From Photobacterium indicum (GTDB lineage Bacteria > Pseudomonadota > Gammaproteobacteria > Enterobacterales > Vibrionaceae), in the NCBI RefSeq assembly GCF_003026215.1, contig NZ_PYOC01000007.1:62001-126000 (forward strand): a stretch of 64,000 nt of DNA, in the 5' to 3' direction. Under the pieces are notes generated by a model. That model searched no databases, was not told the DNA's origin, and saw only the letters and a list, made by a program, of their open reading frames with translations. A program made the position numbers and the translations under genes. The first letter of the stretch is position 1, and every line of letters starts with the position of its first letter. This document shows, piece by piece, positions 25,185 through 35,403 of the stretch.

Positions 25185-26678
25185 CTACTTCAAGTGAATA
25201 GTAAAGTTGGGACCTGATGGAATATCGTCATCAAACCAACGCGCTGTTACCGTTTTCGTTTCGGTGTAAAAACGAACAGCTTGCTTACCGTAAGCATGTA
25301 AATCACCGTAAAAACTGCCTCTCCAACCGGTAAACGAGAAAAAAGGTAATGGCACTGGAATCGGTACATTAATACCGACTTGGCCAACTTGAATTTCGTG
25401 CTGGTATTTACGCGCAGCACCACCACTGGCGGTAAAAATGGATGTTCCGTTACCGTATGGGTTATTGTTCACCAGTGTTATGGCATCTTCCAAAGTGTCC
25501 ACTTCGATACACATCAATACTGGTCCAAATATTTCTTGCTGATAAATCGACATGTTCGTTTTGACGCCACTAAATAGTGTTGGCCCTACCCAGTTACCAT
25601 TAGGGAAACCGTCGACTGTACACTGACTGCCATCGAGTTCGCACACGGCTCCCTGATCTTTTCCTTCTTGAATTAAACCCAGCACGCGTGTTTTTGCTGG
25701 AGCACTAATTAAAGGTCCATAGCCTGCGTTAGCGTCGTCCCAACATCCAGGTTGAATCTTTGACATTTCGTTTTTTAAATCTAGAATCCATTCTTTTGCC
25801 CCATCAATAAACACCGCGACTGAAATTGCCATACAACGTTGACCTGCGGCCCCAACAGAAGCTCCGACCAAATTACTGATCACCTGTGCCTTGTTGGCAT
25901 CAGGCATTACCACCATATGATTTTTAGCACCCGCAAAAGCCTGAACACGTTTAAAGTGTTGCGTACCGGTTTGATAAATATATTGTGCAACAGGTACTGA
26001 ACCCACAAACGAAATTGTACGAATGTCTGGATGAGACAGCAGAAAATCGACTTGTTGCTTTCGCCCATGAATAATCTGCAGGACCCCTTTGGGTGCACCC
26101 GCTTGTTCAAATAATTCAGCTAGACGTATTGAGGTTAGCGGTACTTGTTCGGAAGGCTTTAAAACGAAGGTATTGCCACTCGCGATAGCAATTGGAAACA
26201 TCCACAAGGGGATCATTGCTGGAAAGTTAAATGGGGTAATACCGCAGCACACACCTAGTGGCTGGCTAATGGAATAAGTATCGATGTCTGTTGCGACATT
26301 CTCGACCATTTCCCCCATCATGTTACTTGCTATATTGGCAGCTTGCTCAACCACTTCAATGCCACGCCACACATCCCCTTTGGCGTCGATTAGGATTTTA
26401 CCCGTTTCTTGTGATAGTAGCGTTGCCAGTTCATCATGATGTTCTTTCAATAAATGTTGATATCGCAGCATGAGTCTAGCGCGATCTGGCACAGCAACAG
26501 CTTTCCACGATTGAAAGGCGTTAGTCGCACTGGTAATAGCTTCAACCATTTCAGGTTCTGTTGCGCAGGGTAACTCGGCAATCACATCGTTTGTCGCAGG
26601 GTTGGTCACATCCACCCACTCTTCAGTCACTGACTGACGAAACTCACCATCAATAAATAAGGGAACAGATTTAATCAT
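25185..26678 (-). CDS. mmsA: methylmalonate-semialdehyde dehydrogenase (CoA-acylating)
   Basis: 497 residues from the ATG at 26678, chosen because AAGGAC lies just upstream and the aldehyde dehydrogenase N terminus ([12 protein letters not shown]) begins there. A frame extending to 26768 would overlap the thiolase gene and adds 30 odd residues. Markers: [46 protein letters not shown], the nucleophile in [11 protein letters not shown], and [21 protein letters not shown]. The last is the segment specific for MmsA/IolA. It converts methylmalonate semialdehyde to propionyl-CoA, the last valine step. Confidence 0.96.
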   Translation of the reverse strand: MIKSVPLFIDGEFRQSVTEEWVDVTNPATNDVIAELPCATEPEMVEAITSATNAFQSWKAVAVPDRARLMLRYQHLLKEHHDELATLLSQETGKILIDAKGDVWRGIEVVEQAANIASNMMGEMVENVATDIDTYSISQPLGVCCGITPFNFPAMIPLWMFPIAIASGNTFVLKPSEQVPLTSIRLAELFEQAGAPKGVLQIIHGRKQQVDFLLSHPDIRTISFVGSVPVAQYIYQTGTQHFKRVQAFAGAKNHMVVMPDANKAQVISNLVGASVGAAGQRCMAISVAVFIDGAKEWILDLKNEMSKIQPGCWDDANAGYGPLISAPAKTRVLGLIQEGKDQGAVCELDGSQCTVDGFPNGNWVGPTLFSGVKTNMSIYQQEIFGPVLMCIEVDTLEDAITLVNNNPYGNGTSIFTASGGAARKYQHEIQVGQVGINVPIPVPLPFFSFTGWRGSFYGDLHAYGKQAVRFYTETKTVTARWFDDDIPSGPNFTIHLK

Positions 26679-26716
26679 TGCTATGTCCTTTTTAGACGAG
26701 CCGTTATCACAAAAAC

Positions 26717-27982
26717 TTATAGCGGAATTTCGATACCAATTGCTGTCGCTTCTCCCCCTCCAATACAAAGGGAAGCAACGCCACGCATCACTTTTTTATT
26801 CGACATATTTTGGCTATTCGGATCATGTGCAGTTCTTAATTCTTGAATCTGCCTCAGGCTATGAATAAGCGTAACCAGAATACGTGCACCACTGGCACCG
26901 ATAGGATGCCCAAGCGCACACGCGCCTCCTTTAATATTTACCTTGTCAATATCCAAGCCTAATTGGCGCACCGCTATTTGTGTAACCACAGCGAAAGCTT
27001 CATTGATTTCCCATAAATCAACTTCATCGACCGACCAATCTAATTTTGATAACAATTGTTCAATCGCGTAAACAGGCGCAAGTGTGAATTCTGCTGGCTT
27101 ACGAGCATGTGTGGTATGCCCCCTGATAATGGCAAGAGGCGCTAATCCTTGTTGCTGCGCAATTTCAGCATCCATAACCACTAATGCGGCAGCACCATCC
27201 GAAATTGCACTTGAATTTGCAGCTGTCACAGTGCCATGCATCGCAAACACAGGAGTAAGTTTGGGGATTTTTTTGAGATCTATTTCGTGAGGGTGTTCAT
27301 CGTAACCTAACATCTTACTGTTATGTGTATTCGTACCGTCTTCTGGTGTTGTTGCACCTTTAGTTGATAACGAAATTGGCACTATTTCATCGCTAAATAA
27401 CTGCTGGGCTTGTGCATCTAAAGATCGTTGAACCGACATAGTCGCCCATTCATCCATCTGCTCTCTGGTGTAATTTAACCTATCGGCAATATGCTGAGCA
27501 TACACACCCATTAAGTCACCTTCATAGGCATCTTGTAAGCCATCTAAAAACATATGGTCATACGTTGTTTTATGACCTATCCGCATTCCATTACGTGAAT
27601 CTTTCAGAAGATATGGTGCGTTGGTCATGCTTTCCATACCACCAGCAACAGCACAACCTATTGACCCAGCTTTAATCAAATCATGCGCCAACATGACTGA
27701 TTTCATACCAGAACCACAGACTTTATTAATCGTCGTGCAACCAACAGAATACGACAACCCTGCACCTAAAGCCGCTTGACGAGCAGGTGCTTGACCACAA
27801 CCAGCAGGCAATACACAACCCATAAAGACTTCATCGATACAATCAGGTGAAATAGGCACCGCATCGAGTACAGCCTTAATGGCAAACTGCCCTAATTGAG
27901 GGGCAGAAAACGCTTTAAGCTTGCCTTGAAAACTACCTAACGGTGTACGTTTTGCAGATACAATCCAAATGGTTTTTTCCAT
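26717..27982 (-). CDS. acetyl-CoA C-acyltransferase (thiolase)
   Basis: 421 residues. The acylated cysteine lies in [17 protein letters not shown]. The second site reads [20 protein letters not shown] and the third [16 protein letters not shown], all three in the standard order. It is longer than typical 390-residue thiolases because of a loop near the C terminus ([14 protein letters not shown]). First gene of the valine/isoleucine operon, so it probably cleaves 2-methylacetoacetyl-CoA and could also act on acetoacetyl-CoA from leucine. Transcription starts in the LiuR-site region upstream. Confidence 0.95.
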   Translation of the reverse strand: MEKTIWIVSAKRTPLGSFQGKLKAFSAPQLGQFAIKAVLDAVPISPDCIDEVFMGCVLPAGCGQAPARQAALGAGLSYSVGCTTINKVCGSGMKSVMLAHDLIKAGSIGCAVAGGMESMTNAPYLLKDSRNGMRIGHKTTYDHMFLDGLQDAYEGDLMGVYAQHIADRLNYTREQMDEWATMSVQRSLDAQAQQLFSDEIVPISLSTKGATTPEDGTNTHNSKMLGYDEHPHEIDLKKIPKLTPVFAMHGTVTAANSSAISDGAAALVVMDAEIAQQQGLAPLAIIRGHTTHARKPAEFTLAPVYAIEQLLSKLDWSVDEVDLWEINEAFAVVTQIAVRQLGLDIDKVNIKGGACALGHPIGASGARILVTLIHSLRQIQELRTAHDPNSQNMSNKKVMRGVASLCIGGGEATAIGIEIPL

Positions 27983-28049
27983 TACTCCGCCCCCGTTGAC
28001 GACAGCAATTGATCACAGCCTTTCGGATTTAGTATTTTTCGCACTGTGA

Positions 28050-28102
28050 TTTCTTGACGTTTACGTAAGCATAGCACTAACATTTACGTAAACGTCAAGA
28101 AA
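28050..28102. promoter_or_regulatory. double LiuR operator between the valine and leucine operons
   Basis: TTTCTTGACGTTTACGTAA (28050-28068) is an exact inverted copy of TTACGTAAACGTCAAGAAA (28084-28102), with a 15-base spacer. Each arm contains ACGT-two bases-ACGT, itself a small palindrome as expected for a MerR-type dimer site. It lies 68 bases before the thiolase gene and about 150 bases before liuR. The TTGACG segments could also overlap -35 boxes. LiuR control of both operons is inferred from position and from known LiuR regulons in gammaproteobacteria. Confidence 0.8.
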
Positions 28103-28254
28103 CAAGCTGGCAACACTTCAAATCTTAACGACCCCAATCGAACCACATCGATTGTCTTTACTTTTTTTCTATCATTAAGGTTATGTTTTGTCTTTAACGC
28201 TTTGTTTCATGATAAAGCTTTCCTGGTCGCCAAGCAGTTGGAGGACATAATCAG

Positions 28255-28632
28255 GTGGAAACGTTTAAAATTAGCGAGCTCGCTAAAGAGTTTGATATCA
28301 CGACAAGAAGTATTCGTTTTTATGAAGATATGGGGCTTATTCACCCAGCCCGACAAGGTAATATTCGGGTTTATCAACGTCGAGATAAGATACGGTTGAA
28401 ATTGATTCTACGAGGAAAGCGGCTCGGTTTTTCTCTTGCTGAAATTAGAGAATTGTTTGAACTATACGATACAAATCAAAGTGATAATCAGCTCAATCAA
28501 ATGCTAACTATCATTGATGACAAACAAGTCACGTTACAACGACAACTTAACGATATAAATGTTGTAATGAACGAACTCAATGCTGCCCGTAAACGTTGCC
28601 ATCAAGCGCTTAACCGTTCAAAACCAAGCTAA
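28255..28632 (+). CDS. liuR: MerR-family regulator of branched-chain amino acid degradation
   Basis: 125 residues. The MerR winged helix-turn-helix is [41 protein letters not shown] dimerisation coil follows ([24 protein letters not shown] in parts). No metal-binding cysteine set is present in the C terminus. GTG start with GGAGGAC about ten bases upstream. LiuR proteins regulate leucine/isovalerate genes. Here the gene heads the liu cluster and sits beside a perfect double operator. Confidence 0.92.
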   Translation: METFKISELAKEFDITTRSIRFYEDMGLIHPARQGNIRVYQRRDKIRLKLILRGKRLGFSLAEIRELFELYDTNQSDNQLNQMLTIIDDKQVTLQRQLNDINVVMNELNAARKRCHQALNRSKPS

Positions 28633-28681
28633 AAATAGCTTATATAACAACCGAAGTTTACTAAGCGACTTAGGAGATGTT

Positions 28682-29851
28682 ATGAAAATTGCGTATACCC
28701 CACTTAACTTCAACCTTGGTGAAACAATCAATATGCTACGCGAACAAGTCAATGGTTTTGCTGCGGAACATATTGCCCCGATTGCTGCAGATATTGATAA
28801 AGATAATCAGTTTCCTAATCATCTATGGCCACTCTTCGGAAAAATGGGGTTATTAGGTGTAACAGTTAATGAGGAATATGGTGGTGCAGATATGGGGTAT
28901 CTGGCGCACGTTATTGCGATGGAAGAAATAAGCCGAGCATCAGCCTCTGTCGCACTTAGCTATGGCGCGCATTCTAACCTGTGTGTAAACCAAATATTTC
29001 GAAATGGCACGCAACGTCAACGTGAAAAATACCTCCCTAAACTCATCGATGGCAGCCACATTGGTGCGCTTGCGATGAGTGAACCGAATGCAGGTTCAGA
29101 TGTAATCAGTATGCAATTAAAAGCAGAATTAGAAGGCGACCATTACGTTCTGAACGGTACTAAAATGTGGATCACCAATGGTCCAGATGCACACACCATC
29201 GTCGTTTACGCCAAAACAGATCCTAGCGCAAAATCTCATGGTATTACCGCTTTCATTATCGAGCGGGATTTTAAAGGATTTAGCCATGCTCAAAAGCTCG
29301 ATAAGTTGGGAATGCGCGGTTCTAACACCTGCGAATTAGTGTTCAAAAATTGTCGTGTACCACAAGAGAATATTTTAGGGAAAGTAAACCACGGTGTCGA
29401 AATTCTAATGAGTGGGTTGGATTATGAGCGCGTGGTACTTGCTGCAGGTCCATTAGGTATTATGCAAGCCTGCCTCGATCTCGTTGTCCCTTATGTGCAT
29501 GATCGTAAACAGTTTGGTCGTTCTATTGGTGAATTCCAACTGGTTCAAGCCAAAGTCGCCGACATGTATACCCGAATGAATGCCGCGCGTGCTTACGTTT
29601 ATACCGTCGCAGCCGCTTGTGATCGGGGTGAAACCACACGAAAAGATGCCGCAGGAGTCATTTTATACACTGCTGAGTTGGCAACACAACTAGCGCTAGA
29701 CGCCATTCAATTACTTGGTGGTAATGGCTACATCAATGAATTTCCAGCAGGTCGATTATTACGAGATGCCAAACTTTACGAAATTGGCGCGGGTACTTCT
29801 GAAATAAGGCGTATGTTGATTGGTCGAGAATTATTTGAAGAATCACGTTAA
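28682..29851 (+). CDS. liuA: isovaleryl-CoA dehydrogenase
   Basis: 389 residues from ATG 28682, which has AGGAG five bases upstream. An in-frame extension overlapping liuR is rejected. Motifs: [43 protein letters not shown] and the FAD-binding [23 protein letters not shown]. The catalytic Glu lies in [17 protein letters not shown], and the usual EGT position instead reads GAGTSEI. That exchange is the hallmark of isovaleryl-CoA dehydrogenases. It oxidises isovaleryl-CoA to 3-methylcrotonyl-CoA, donating electrons to ETF. Confidence 0.96.
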   Translation: MKIAYTPLNFNLGETINMLREQVNGFAAEHIAPIAADIDKDNQFPNHLWPLFGKMGLLGVTVNEEYGGADMGYLAHVIAMEEISRASASVALSYGAHSNLCVNQIFRNGTQRQREKYLPKLIDGSHIGALAMSEPNAGSDVISMQLKAELEGDHYVLNGTKMWITNGPDAHTIVVYAKTDPSAKSHGITAFIIERDFKGFSHAQKLDKLGMRGSNTCELVFKNCRVPQENILGKVNHGVEILMSGLDYERVVLAAGPLGIMQACLDLVVPYVHDRKQFGRSIGEFQLVQAKVADMYTRMNAARAYVYTVAAACDRGETTRKDAAGVILYTAELATQLALDAIQLLGGNGYINEFPAGRLLRDAKLYEIGAGTSEIRRMLIGRELFEESR

Positions 29852-29919
29852 CGACGTTTCCAATTCAAATTTCTCCATTCAGACCCCTGTTAATGCTGTG
29901 CATTTAAAAAGGACGTGAC

Positions 29920-31524
29920 ATGGCAATTCTTCAAACCAAAGCTAAACCGAACGATCCGCATTTTCTCACCAACCAACAAATAATGGTCGAGCTAATCGAT
30001 AACCTTCAATCAAACCTTCATGTTATCAAGCAAGGTGGTGGTCAGTCGGCTATTGAACGTCAACGACAAAAAGGCAAGCTACCTGTCAGAGAGCGCGTTG
30101 CATTACTATTAGATAAAGGGACACATTTTCTCGAAATTGGACAATTTGCAGCATGGCGTGTGTATGATGACCCCATTCCATGCGCTGGTGTTGTCGCTGG
30201 CATCGGTAAAATTGAAGGCATCGAATGCATGGTAATTGCTAACGATCCTTCAGTAAAAGGCGGCACCTATTACCCATTAACCGTCAAAAAACATCTTCGC
30301 GCGCAAGAGATTGCTGAACGTTGCCACCTCCCCTGTGTATACCTTGTCGATTCTGGTGGTGCGAACCTTCCACATCAAGCTGAAGTCTTTCCTGATAAAA
30401 ACCATTTCGGCCGTATTTTTTACAATCAAGCACGAATGTCTGCTAAAGGGATTCCTCAAATTGCGGTTGTTTTAGGTTTGTGTACCGCAGGGGGCGCATA
30501 TGTTCCTGCAATGGCAGATGTCTCAATCATCGTGAAAGAACAAGGCACAATTTTTCTTGCTGGTCCTCCTCTAGTTAAAGCCGCTACCGGTGAAATAGTA
30601 ACAGCGGAAGAACTAGGAGGTGCAGATGTACATTGTAAAAAATCAGGTGTTGCCGATTATTATGCCAATAACGAAATACATGCACTGACTATTGCTAGGC
30701 AAACTATTGCAAGCGCGAACCAAGTACCCACCGTGGCACCACAAAAAACCATCCTGCCACCACGTTATAACGCTGAAGAAATTTACGGCATCATTAACGC
30801 TAATTTACGTCACTTGTTCGATGTTCGCGAAGTCATTGCCCGCGTCGTCGACGACTCCGATTTTGATGAATTTAAAGCCTTGTATGGCACAACGCTTATT
30901 TGTGGTTTTGCTCATTTATACGGTCATCCCATCGGTATTGTGGCAAATAACGGCATTCTTTTTTCAGAATCATCCCAAAAAGGTGCTCATTTTATTGAGC
31001 TTTGCGCCAAACGAAAAATCCCCCTGCTGTTCTTGCAAAATATTACTGGGTTTATGGTCGGTAAAAAATATGAATCAGAAGGGATAGCCAAGCATGGTGC
31101 CAAGCTGGTCATGGCTGTTGCGTGTGCTGATGTGCCTAAATTTACCGTGATTGTGGGCGGCTCTTATGGTGCGGGCAATTATGGCATGTGCGGGCGAGCC
31201 TATAACCCAACCATGATGTGGATGTGGCCGAATGCGAGAATATCCGTCATGGGCGGAGAACAAGCAGCAGGTGTTATGGCGCAAGTAAAGCGTGATGCAA
31301 AAAATAGACAAAACGAGCAATGGTCGGCAGAAGAAGAAAATGACTTCAAACAGCCAATCATTGAGTTATATGAAAATCAAGGACACCCCTACTATGCCAG
31401 TGCACGGTTATGGGATGACGGCATTATCGATCCAAAAGATACAAGGGATATTGTAGGACAAGCCCTTACTGCTGCATTACGCGCACCTATTCCTGACAGT
31501 CAGTTTGGTATTTTTAGAATGTAA
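29920..31524 (+). CDS. liuB: methylcrotonyl-CoA carboxylase, carboxyltransferase (beta) subunit
   Basis: 534 residues of the carboxyltransferase family. Motifs: [32 protein letters not shown] (in parts), [58 protein letters not shown] and [41 protein letters not shown], split here for brevity. The YLVDSGGA stretch binds acyl-CoA and the GGSYGAG stretch the biotin side. It needs the biotin-carrying alpha subunit LiuD, which is not encoded next to it or anywhere else in the window. Confidence 0.96.
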   Translation: MAILQTKAKPNDPHFLTNQQIMVELIDNLQSNLHVIKQGGGQSAIERQRQKGKLPVRERVALLLDKGTHFLEIGQFAAWRVYDDPIPCAGVVAGIGKIEGIECMVIANDPSVKGGTYYPLTVKKHLRAQEIAERCHLPCVYLVDSGGANLPHQAEVFPDKNHFGRIFYNQARMSAKGIPQIAVVLGLCTAGGAYVPAMADVSIIVKEQGTIFLAGPPLVKAATGEIVTAEELGGADVHCKKSGVADYYANNEIHALTIARQTIASANQVPTVAPQKTILPPRYNAEEIYGIINANLRHLFDVREVIARVVDDSDFDEFKALYGTTLICGFAHLYGHPIGIVANNGILFSESSQKGAHFIELCAKRKIPLLFLQNITGFMVGKKYESEGIAKHGAKLVMAVACADVPKFTVIVGGSYGAGNYGMCGRAYNPTMMWMWPNARISVMGGEQAAGVMAQVKRDAKNRQNEQWSAEEENDFKQPIIELYENQGHPYYASARLWDDGIIDPKDTRDIVGQALTAALRAPIPDSQFGIFRM

Positions 31525-31585
31525 TAGACGAATGTAATGCCCGTACATAGTCCTTATATTTAGCCCGAATATAGAGAGCGCTAAA

Positions 31586-32482
31586 ATGAAAGAATACAAG
31601 CTTAATCAAAATAGACTGGCTGAACACACACAAAAAACATATGAACAAAGTGATACAGAATCGAGTGATGTTTTATGTGAAATCGATGCAAATGGCATTG
31701 CAACACTCATACTTAATCGTGTGAGTAAAAAGAATGCCTTTGATGATTCAATGATAGAAAGCCTCATTCATTACATAGACACCCTCGCCGCTATTCCTAC
31801 TATTCGGTGTTTATTGTTACGGGCAAACGGCACGCATTTTTCAGCTGGCGCAGATCTTCATTGGATGCAGTCAATGGCGGTAAAATCCGTTAAAGAAAAT
31901 CATCAAGATGCCCAACAACTCGCCCATCTAATGCAAACTCTTGATACATTTCCTCATCCAACAATTGCTGTTGTACAAGGCTGTGCTTTTGGTGGTGCAT
32001 TAGGGTTGATTTGCTGCTGTGATATCGTTATCGCACAGTCTGATTCACAGTTTTGCCTAAGTGAAGTGAAATTAGGGCTTATTCCGGCAACTATCGGGCC
32101 CTATGTCTGTCGTGCTATTGGTGTTCGTTATTCGCGACGTTACATGCTGACGGCAGAACGTATTGATGCAAACACAGCGCAACACATTGGGTTAATACAC
32201 CTTATTGTCGATACCGAAGCGAAAGTAGAAGAAAACAGATTAGAACAGCAAATAATCCAGCTTACTCAAGCCATCTTAAACAATAGCCCAGCCGCTCTAC
32301 AACAAGCTAAAGCACTGTGTCATACATGTGAAAACCAACCTATTGATAAAAAGTTAATCAAATATACCAGTCATTTAATTGCCGATATTCGTGTATCAGA
32401 GCAAGGGCAAGAAGGATTAAGCGCTTTCTTTGATAAGCGCCAGCCATCATGGTGTACTAATACCAAGATCAATACAAAATAA
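31586..32482 (+). CDS. liuC: methylglutaconyl-CoA hydratase
   Basis: 298 residues, crotonase fold. Oxyanion-hole pieces are HFSAGADLHWMQSM and VQGCAFGGALGLICCCDIVI. The active-site region is FCLSEVKLGLIPATIGPYVC, the EVKLGL..TISPYV-type sequence typical of 3-methylglutaconyl-CoA hydratase. About 30 extra residues at the N terminus (KLNQNRLAEHTQKTYEQSDT) precede the domain. The start is preceded by TAGAGAG. It lies between liuB and liuE where liuD would be expected to follow, only nine bases from liuE. Confidence 0.92.
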   Translation: MKEYKLNQNRLAEHTQKTYEQSDTESSDVLCEIDANGIATLILNRVSKKNAFDDSMIESLIHYIDTLAAIPTIRCLLLRANGTHFSAGADLHWMQSMAVKSVKENHQDAQQLAHLMQTLDTFPHPTIAVVQGCAFGGALGLICCCDIVIAQSDSQFCLSEVKLGLIPATIGPYVCRAIGVRYSRRYMLTAERIDANTAQHIGLIHLIVDTEAKVEENRLEQQIIQLTQAILNNSPAALQQAKALCHTCENQPIDKKLIKYTSHLIADIRVSEQGQEGLSAFFDKRQPSWCTNTKINTK

Positions 32483-32491
32483 GGGAAGAGA

Positions 32492-33394
32492 ATGAATAGC
32501 ATAAGTTCGCTCCCTACCGATGTTACGATTGTTGAAATGGGCGCACGCGATGGCTTACAGAATGAAGCTACTGTGAGTACAGAAGCTAAAATCGACCTTA
32601 TCAATCAGTTGTCTCTAACAGGACTAACCCATATTGAAGCAGGATCATTTGTATCGCCTAAGTGGGTTCCTCAAATGGCCGACTCAAAACACGTATTGGA
32701 AAAAATATCACGCCAACCTAATGTTATTTATTCAGCCTTAACCCCTAATTTACAAGGCTTTGAACAAGCAATTCAGTCGAAGGTCAACCAAGTTGCGATT
32801 TTCACATCATCATCTGAAAGCTTTTGCAAAAAAAATATCAATTGTTCTATCGCAGAAAGCCTTAAGCGCTTTGAGCCATTAATAACAGAAGCGAAGAAAT
32901 ACAACATACCGGTTAGAGGGTATTTATCTTGTGTTGCTGATTGCCCTTACGATGGTGCAACAAAACCTGAACAAGTTGCAGTTATCGCCAAAGAGTTATT
33001 CGACTTAGGCTGTTACGAAGTGTCGCTTGGTGACACCATTGGTACAGGTACACCACTGCGTATAGGTAGAATGTTAGAAGCGGTACAACGCAATATTCCA
33101 ATTAATCATCTTGCTGTTCACTTTCATGATACTTGGGGGCAAGCACTCGCTAATATATATCAAGCGTTAACCATGGGTGTAAGCGTGATAGATAGCAGTG
33201 TTGCAGGGTTAGGAGGTTGCCCATATGCAGTAGGGGCAAGTGGAAATGTTGCAACTGAAGATGTGTTATATATGTGCCATGGATTAGGCATAGAAACGGG
33301 CGTTAATCTGAATGATATGGCTAAAGCTGGTTGGATGATCTGTCATATTTTAAATAAACAGCCCTCATCAAAAGTGTCATTAGCTTTACGTTAA
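32492..33394 (+). CDS. liuE: hydroxymethylglutaryl-CoA lyase
   Basis: 300 residues, TIM barrel of the DRE-TIM metallolyase group. The metal-binding Asp sits in VEMGARDGLQNE, with HFHDTWGQALANI carrying His ligands. The active-site Cys lies in the signature SVAGLGGCPYAVGASGNVATED. It splits HMG-CoA to acetyl-CoA and acetoacetate, the last leucine step. GGGAAGAG lies upstream of the ATG. Last gene of the liu operon; no strong terminator is visible after it. Confidence 0.96.
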   Translation: MNSISSLPTDVTIVEMGARDGLQNEATVSTEAKIDLINQLSLTGLTHIEAGSFVSPKWVPQMADSKHVLEKISRQPNVIYSALTPNLQGFEQAIQSKVNQVAIFTSSSESFCKKNINCSIAESLKRFEPLITEAKKYNIPVRGYLSCVADCPYDGATKPEQVAVIAKELFDLGCYEVSLGDTIGTGTPLRIGRMLEAVQRNIPINHLAVHFHDTWGQALANIYQALTMGVSVIDSSVAGLGGCPYAVGASGNVATEDVLYMCHGLGIETGVNLNDMAKAGWMICHILNKQPSSKVSLALR

Positions 33395-33552
33395 AATTGG
33401 CGATAATTATTTATGGAGAACAACAGTTATAAAAGACATCTGATTAATAAATCAAGCTATAACAACAACCTAAAAGCAATTACCGCCTAAAAGCATCCAT
33501 CATTACTTAATCACTTCTTTGTGTATACGCTCAAAACGTGATTCATACATAG

Positions 33553-33831
33553 CTAACAATCTGAGCGTAAATATCGCTGTTCCGCTTCTAACTCATTAGC
33601 TGCAGTCCATAGTGTTTGCTCTCGACGTCTATGCCTATCTAAATGACAGCCAAGACCTTCAACCTTTAACTCATTCGCCGGGCCAATGTATTGATCTGCA
33701 TGACTTGAAAAAATAGTTCTAAATTCCTCCATAGTCGGAAGACGGTGATTATCCTCTTCAAAATTCACAAAAATATCATTAACTGTCAATGATATATCCC
33801 TTTTTACGCCATCAAAATCCGTACTATTCAT
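33553..33831 (-). CDS. hypothetical protein
   Basis: 92 residues from the ATG at 33831, preferred because GAGGA sits five bases upstream. A longer frame to 33876 adds 15 residues. The protein is soluble and acidic in the N-terminal part (TDFDGVKRDISLTVNDIFVN) with an Arg/His-rich patch near the end (GCHLDRHRRREQTLWTAANE). No family recognised. It lies alone between the liu operon and an unrelated envelope gene. Confidence 0.6.
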   Translation of the reverse strand: MNSTDFDGVKRDISLTVNDIFVNFEEDNHRLPTMEEFRTIFSSHADQYIGPANELKVEGLGCHLDRHRRREQTLWTAANELEAEQRYLRSDC

Positions 33832-34062
33832 CCTATCCTCGCCTAGAATAACCAGTATAAAATATCGTACATTCACGTATGTTTTTTCAGTTAGATTTAA
33901 GTGTAGCTGAATTATTTTATTGCACTATTTATCACTCAATAAAATATGTAAAATTTCGTGTCTCTACGTAAATTAATACACACAGCCCCTTTGAAGTACA
34001 TAACTTAAAAGTGATATTCTTGATACTAAAGTTAAAGTAATCATTGCCTTAGATATTAAGTA
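33832..34062. other. AT-rich divergent intergenic region
   Basis: This strongly AT-rich part of the 337-bp gap between divergent genes holds no gene. It probably holds both promoters. A possible -35 TTGATA is at 34020-34025, but no correctly spaced -10 was found. Confidence 0.3.
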
Positions 34063-34118
34063 TTAGTTCTTAGCAATAAGAACTAACCTCACCCACAAAC
34101 AGTTATAGAGAACTATAA
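34063..34118 (+). promoter_or_regulatory. two tandem leader hairpins
   Basis: TTAGTTCTTA-GCAA-TAAGAACTAA (34063-34086) is a perfect 10-bp stem closed by a GNRA-type GCAA loop. TTATAG-AGAA-CTATAA (34103-34118) is a second hairpin 16 bases on. They precede the gene at 34169 on the same strand. No T run follows the first, so it is not a terminator for an upstream gene. It may act in the leader RNA. Confidence 0.5.
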
Positions 34119-34168
34119 TTAAGGTTATATGACAATAAAGTTATTTTATTTCTACCAGAGGTAGTTAA

Positions 34169-35302
34169 ATGAACACTAATTATTACCTTTGGAGGCACTA
34201 CCGGAAATATTTGTCTTTCGAGCACAAAAATGACCTTCCTTTCATGTGCTTCACTCTTCCTTTTTTTTGTTTCTATACGGCCAGTATTAACGCTAATGAA
34301 ATCACAAAAAAAAATAATATCAGCCCTTCTAGCCAAATACTGCTAGGGGAAAACAATGAAATTCTAAATGCTGACGATAACACTATTCTCGCGTGGATGG
34401 ACGATTCAGAAGATAAATTAGCAGATACCATACATGATTACAGTGAATCACTTGATCAGTATGTCGGTAAAGAAGACGAAGATGAACCAATGATGAATCG
34501 TAGCTATTTGCGCATTAAGTTTAAGCCGCGTTATTCACACCGTGGTTATTCTGATTTCGATGCTAATGTTTATCTTAAACTAGACCTTCCGCATACCAAA
34601 CGAAATTGGAAACTGATTTTTGAAACCGACCCCGATGATTTTGATAGTTTAGAAAGCAAACAACGAGGTATTTCTGGTGAGAATGATAGCAGCAGCTCTG
34701 CTGTTGGTGGTGTTAGACTTCAAGATAAAATATTGGGAAACTGGAAAACAAATTTTGATATCGGTGTAAAAGTAAGATGGCCACCGGATCCTTTTGTTAG
34801 AGTAAATGCAAGTCGAGTTGATATTTTAAGCGAGCGTTGGACAAGCCGTATAAAACAAGAGATTTTCTTCTATCATGAAAAAGGACCAGGTGCTGTCACA
34901 TACTTCGATTTTTACCGAGCGATGAATGAAGACGAGACACAAATATTTAAGGCTAGTACAAGTGGTCAGTTCCTTGATGAAGATAATAACTGGGAGTTAG
35001 TACAAACATTTGAATACTTTGACCGCCTAAATGATAATCACCTTATGGAGTACTCTATAGGTATAAGTGCAGATACACGTGAAGAAGATGAAATATCCAA
35101 CTATTGGGTATCGGCATCGTGGACACAAAAGCTCTATAAAGATTGGATTTATTTAACAATAGAACCTGAGATCGAATTCCCAAAAGAATATGACTACCAT
35201 ATTAACCCCGGAATAATGTTACAGCTTGAGCTTTTCTTTATAAAGAATGGAAATTATGACCGACTAAATCGATATATACCTCTGCCCTATGAAAAAGATT
35301 AA
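34169..35302 (+). CDS. unknown exported, beta-rich envelope protein
   Basis: 377 residues. The N terminus is hydrophobic around residues 24-42 (LPFMCFTLPFFCFYTASINANE), which looks like a signal peptide placed unusually far in, ending at INA-NE. The ATG at 34169 has AGAGG seven bases upstream. An in-frame ATG at 34244 would trim the odd N terminus but lacks a ribosome site. The rest alternates polar and aromatic residues (LRIKFKPRYS, ANVYLKLDLP, NWKLIFETDP), as in an outer-membrane beta-barrel. No family recognised. It converges with another barrel gene across a palindromic repeat. Confidence 0.6.
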   Translation: MNTNYYLWRHYRKYLSFEHKNDLPFMCFTLPFFCFYTASINANEITKKNNISPSSQILLGENNEILNADDNTILAWMDDSEDKLADTIHDYSESLDQYVGKEDEDEPMMNRSYLRIKFKPRYSHRGYSDFDANVYLKLDLPHTKRNWKLIFETDPDDFDSLESKQRGISGENDSSSSAVGGVRLQDKILGNWKTNFDIGVKVRWPPDPFVRVNASRVDILSERWTSRIKQEIFFYHEKGPGAVTYFDFYRAMNEDETQIFKASTSGQFLDEDNNWELVQTFEYFDRLNDNHLMEYSIGISADTREEDEISNYWVSASWTQKLYKDWIYLTIEPEIEFPKEYDYHINPGIMLQLELFFIKNGNYDRLNRYIPLPYEKD

Positions 35303-35312
35303 TCCTAATCTC

Positions 35313-35381
35313 ATAACCAAGCTACCTCAAGATGCAAGATTAAGGGGAATCTCAGCGAGTATCTTGAGGTAGCTTGGGTAT
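35313..35381. repeat. short copy of the dispersed palindromic repeat
   Basis: ATAACCAAGCTACCTCAAGAT (35313-35333, one base over twenty; ends ATAACC and AAGAT) mirrors the sequence at 35361-35381 with one mismatch. The ends match those of the 266-bp element at 13534. Here the interior is reduced to 27 bases, with AATCTCAGCGAG matching the AGTGATCTCAGCG part of the long copy. It lies between convergent genes and can serve as a terminator. Confidence 0.8.
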
Positions 35382-35403
35382 GAATATAACTACAACATAA
35401 GCA

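Noticed and set aside
26679..26768. 30-residue N-terminal extension of MmsA
   Set aside because: It overlaps the end of the thiolase gene, lacks a ribosome site and precedes the normal aldehyde dehydrogenase N terminus.
28580..28681. 34-residue extension of LiuA into liuR
   Set aside because: AGGAG sits right before ATG 28682 and the extension has no similarity to acyl-CoA dehydrogenases.
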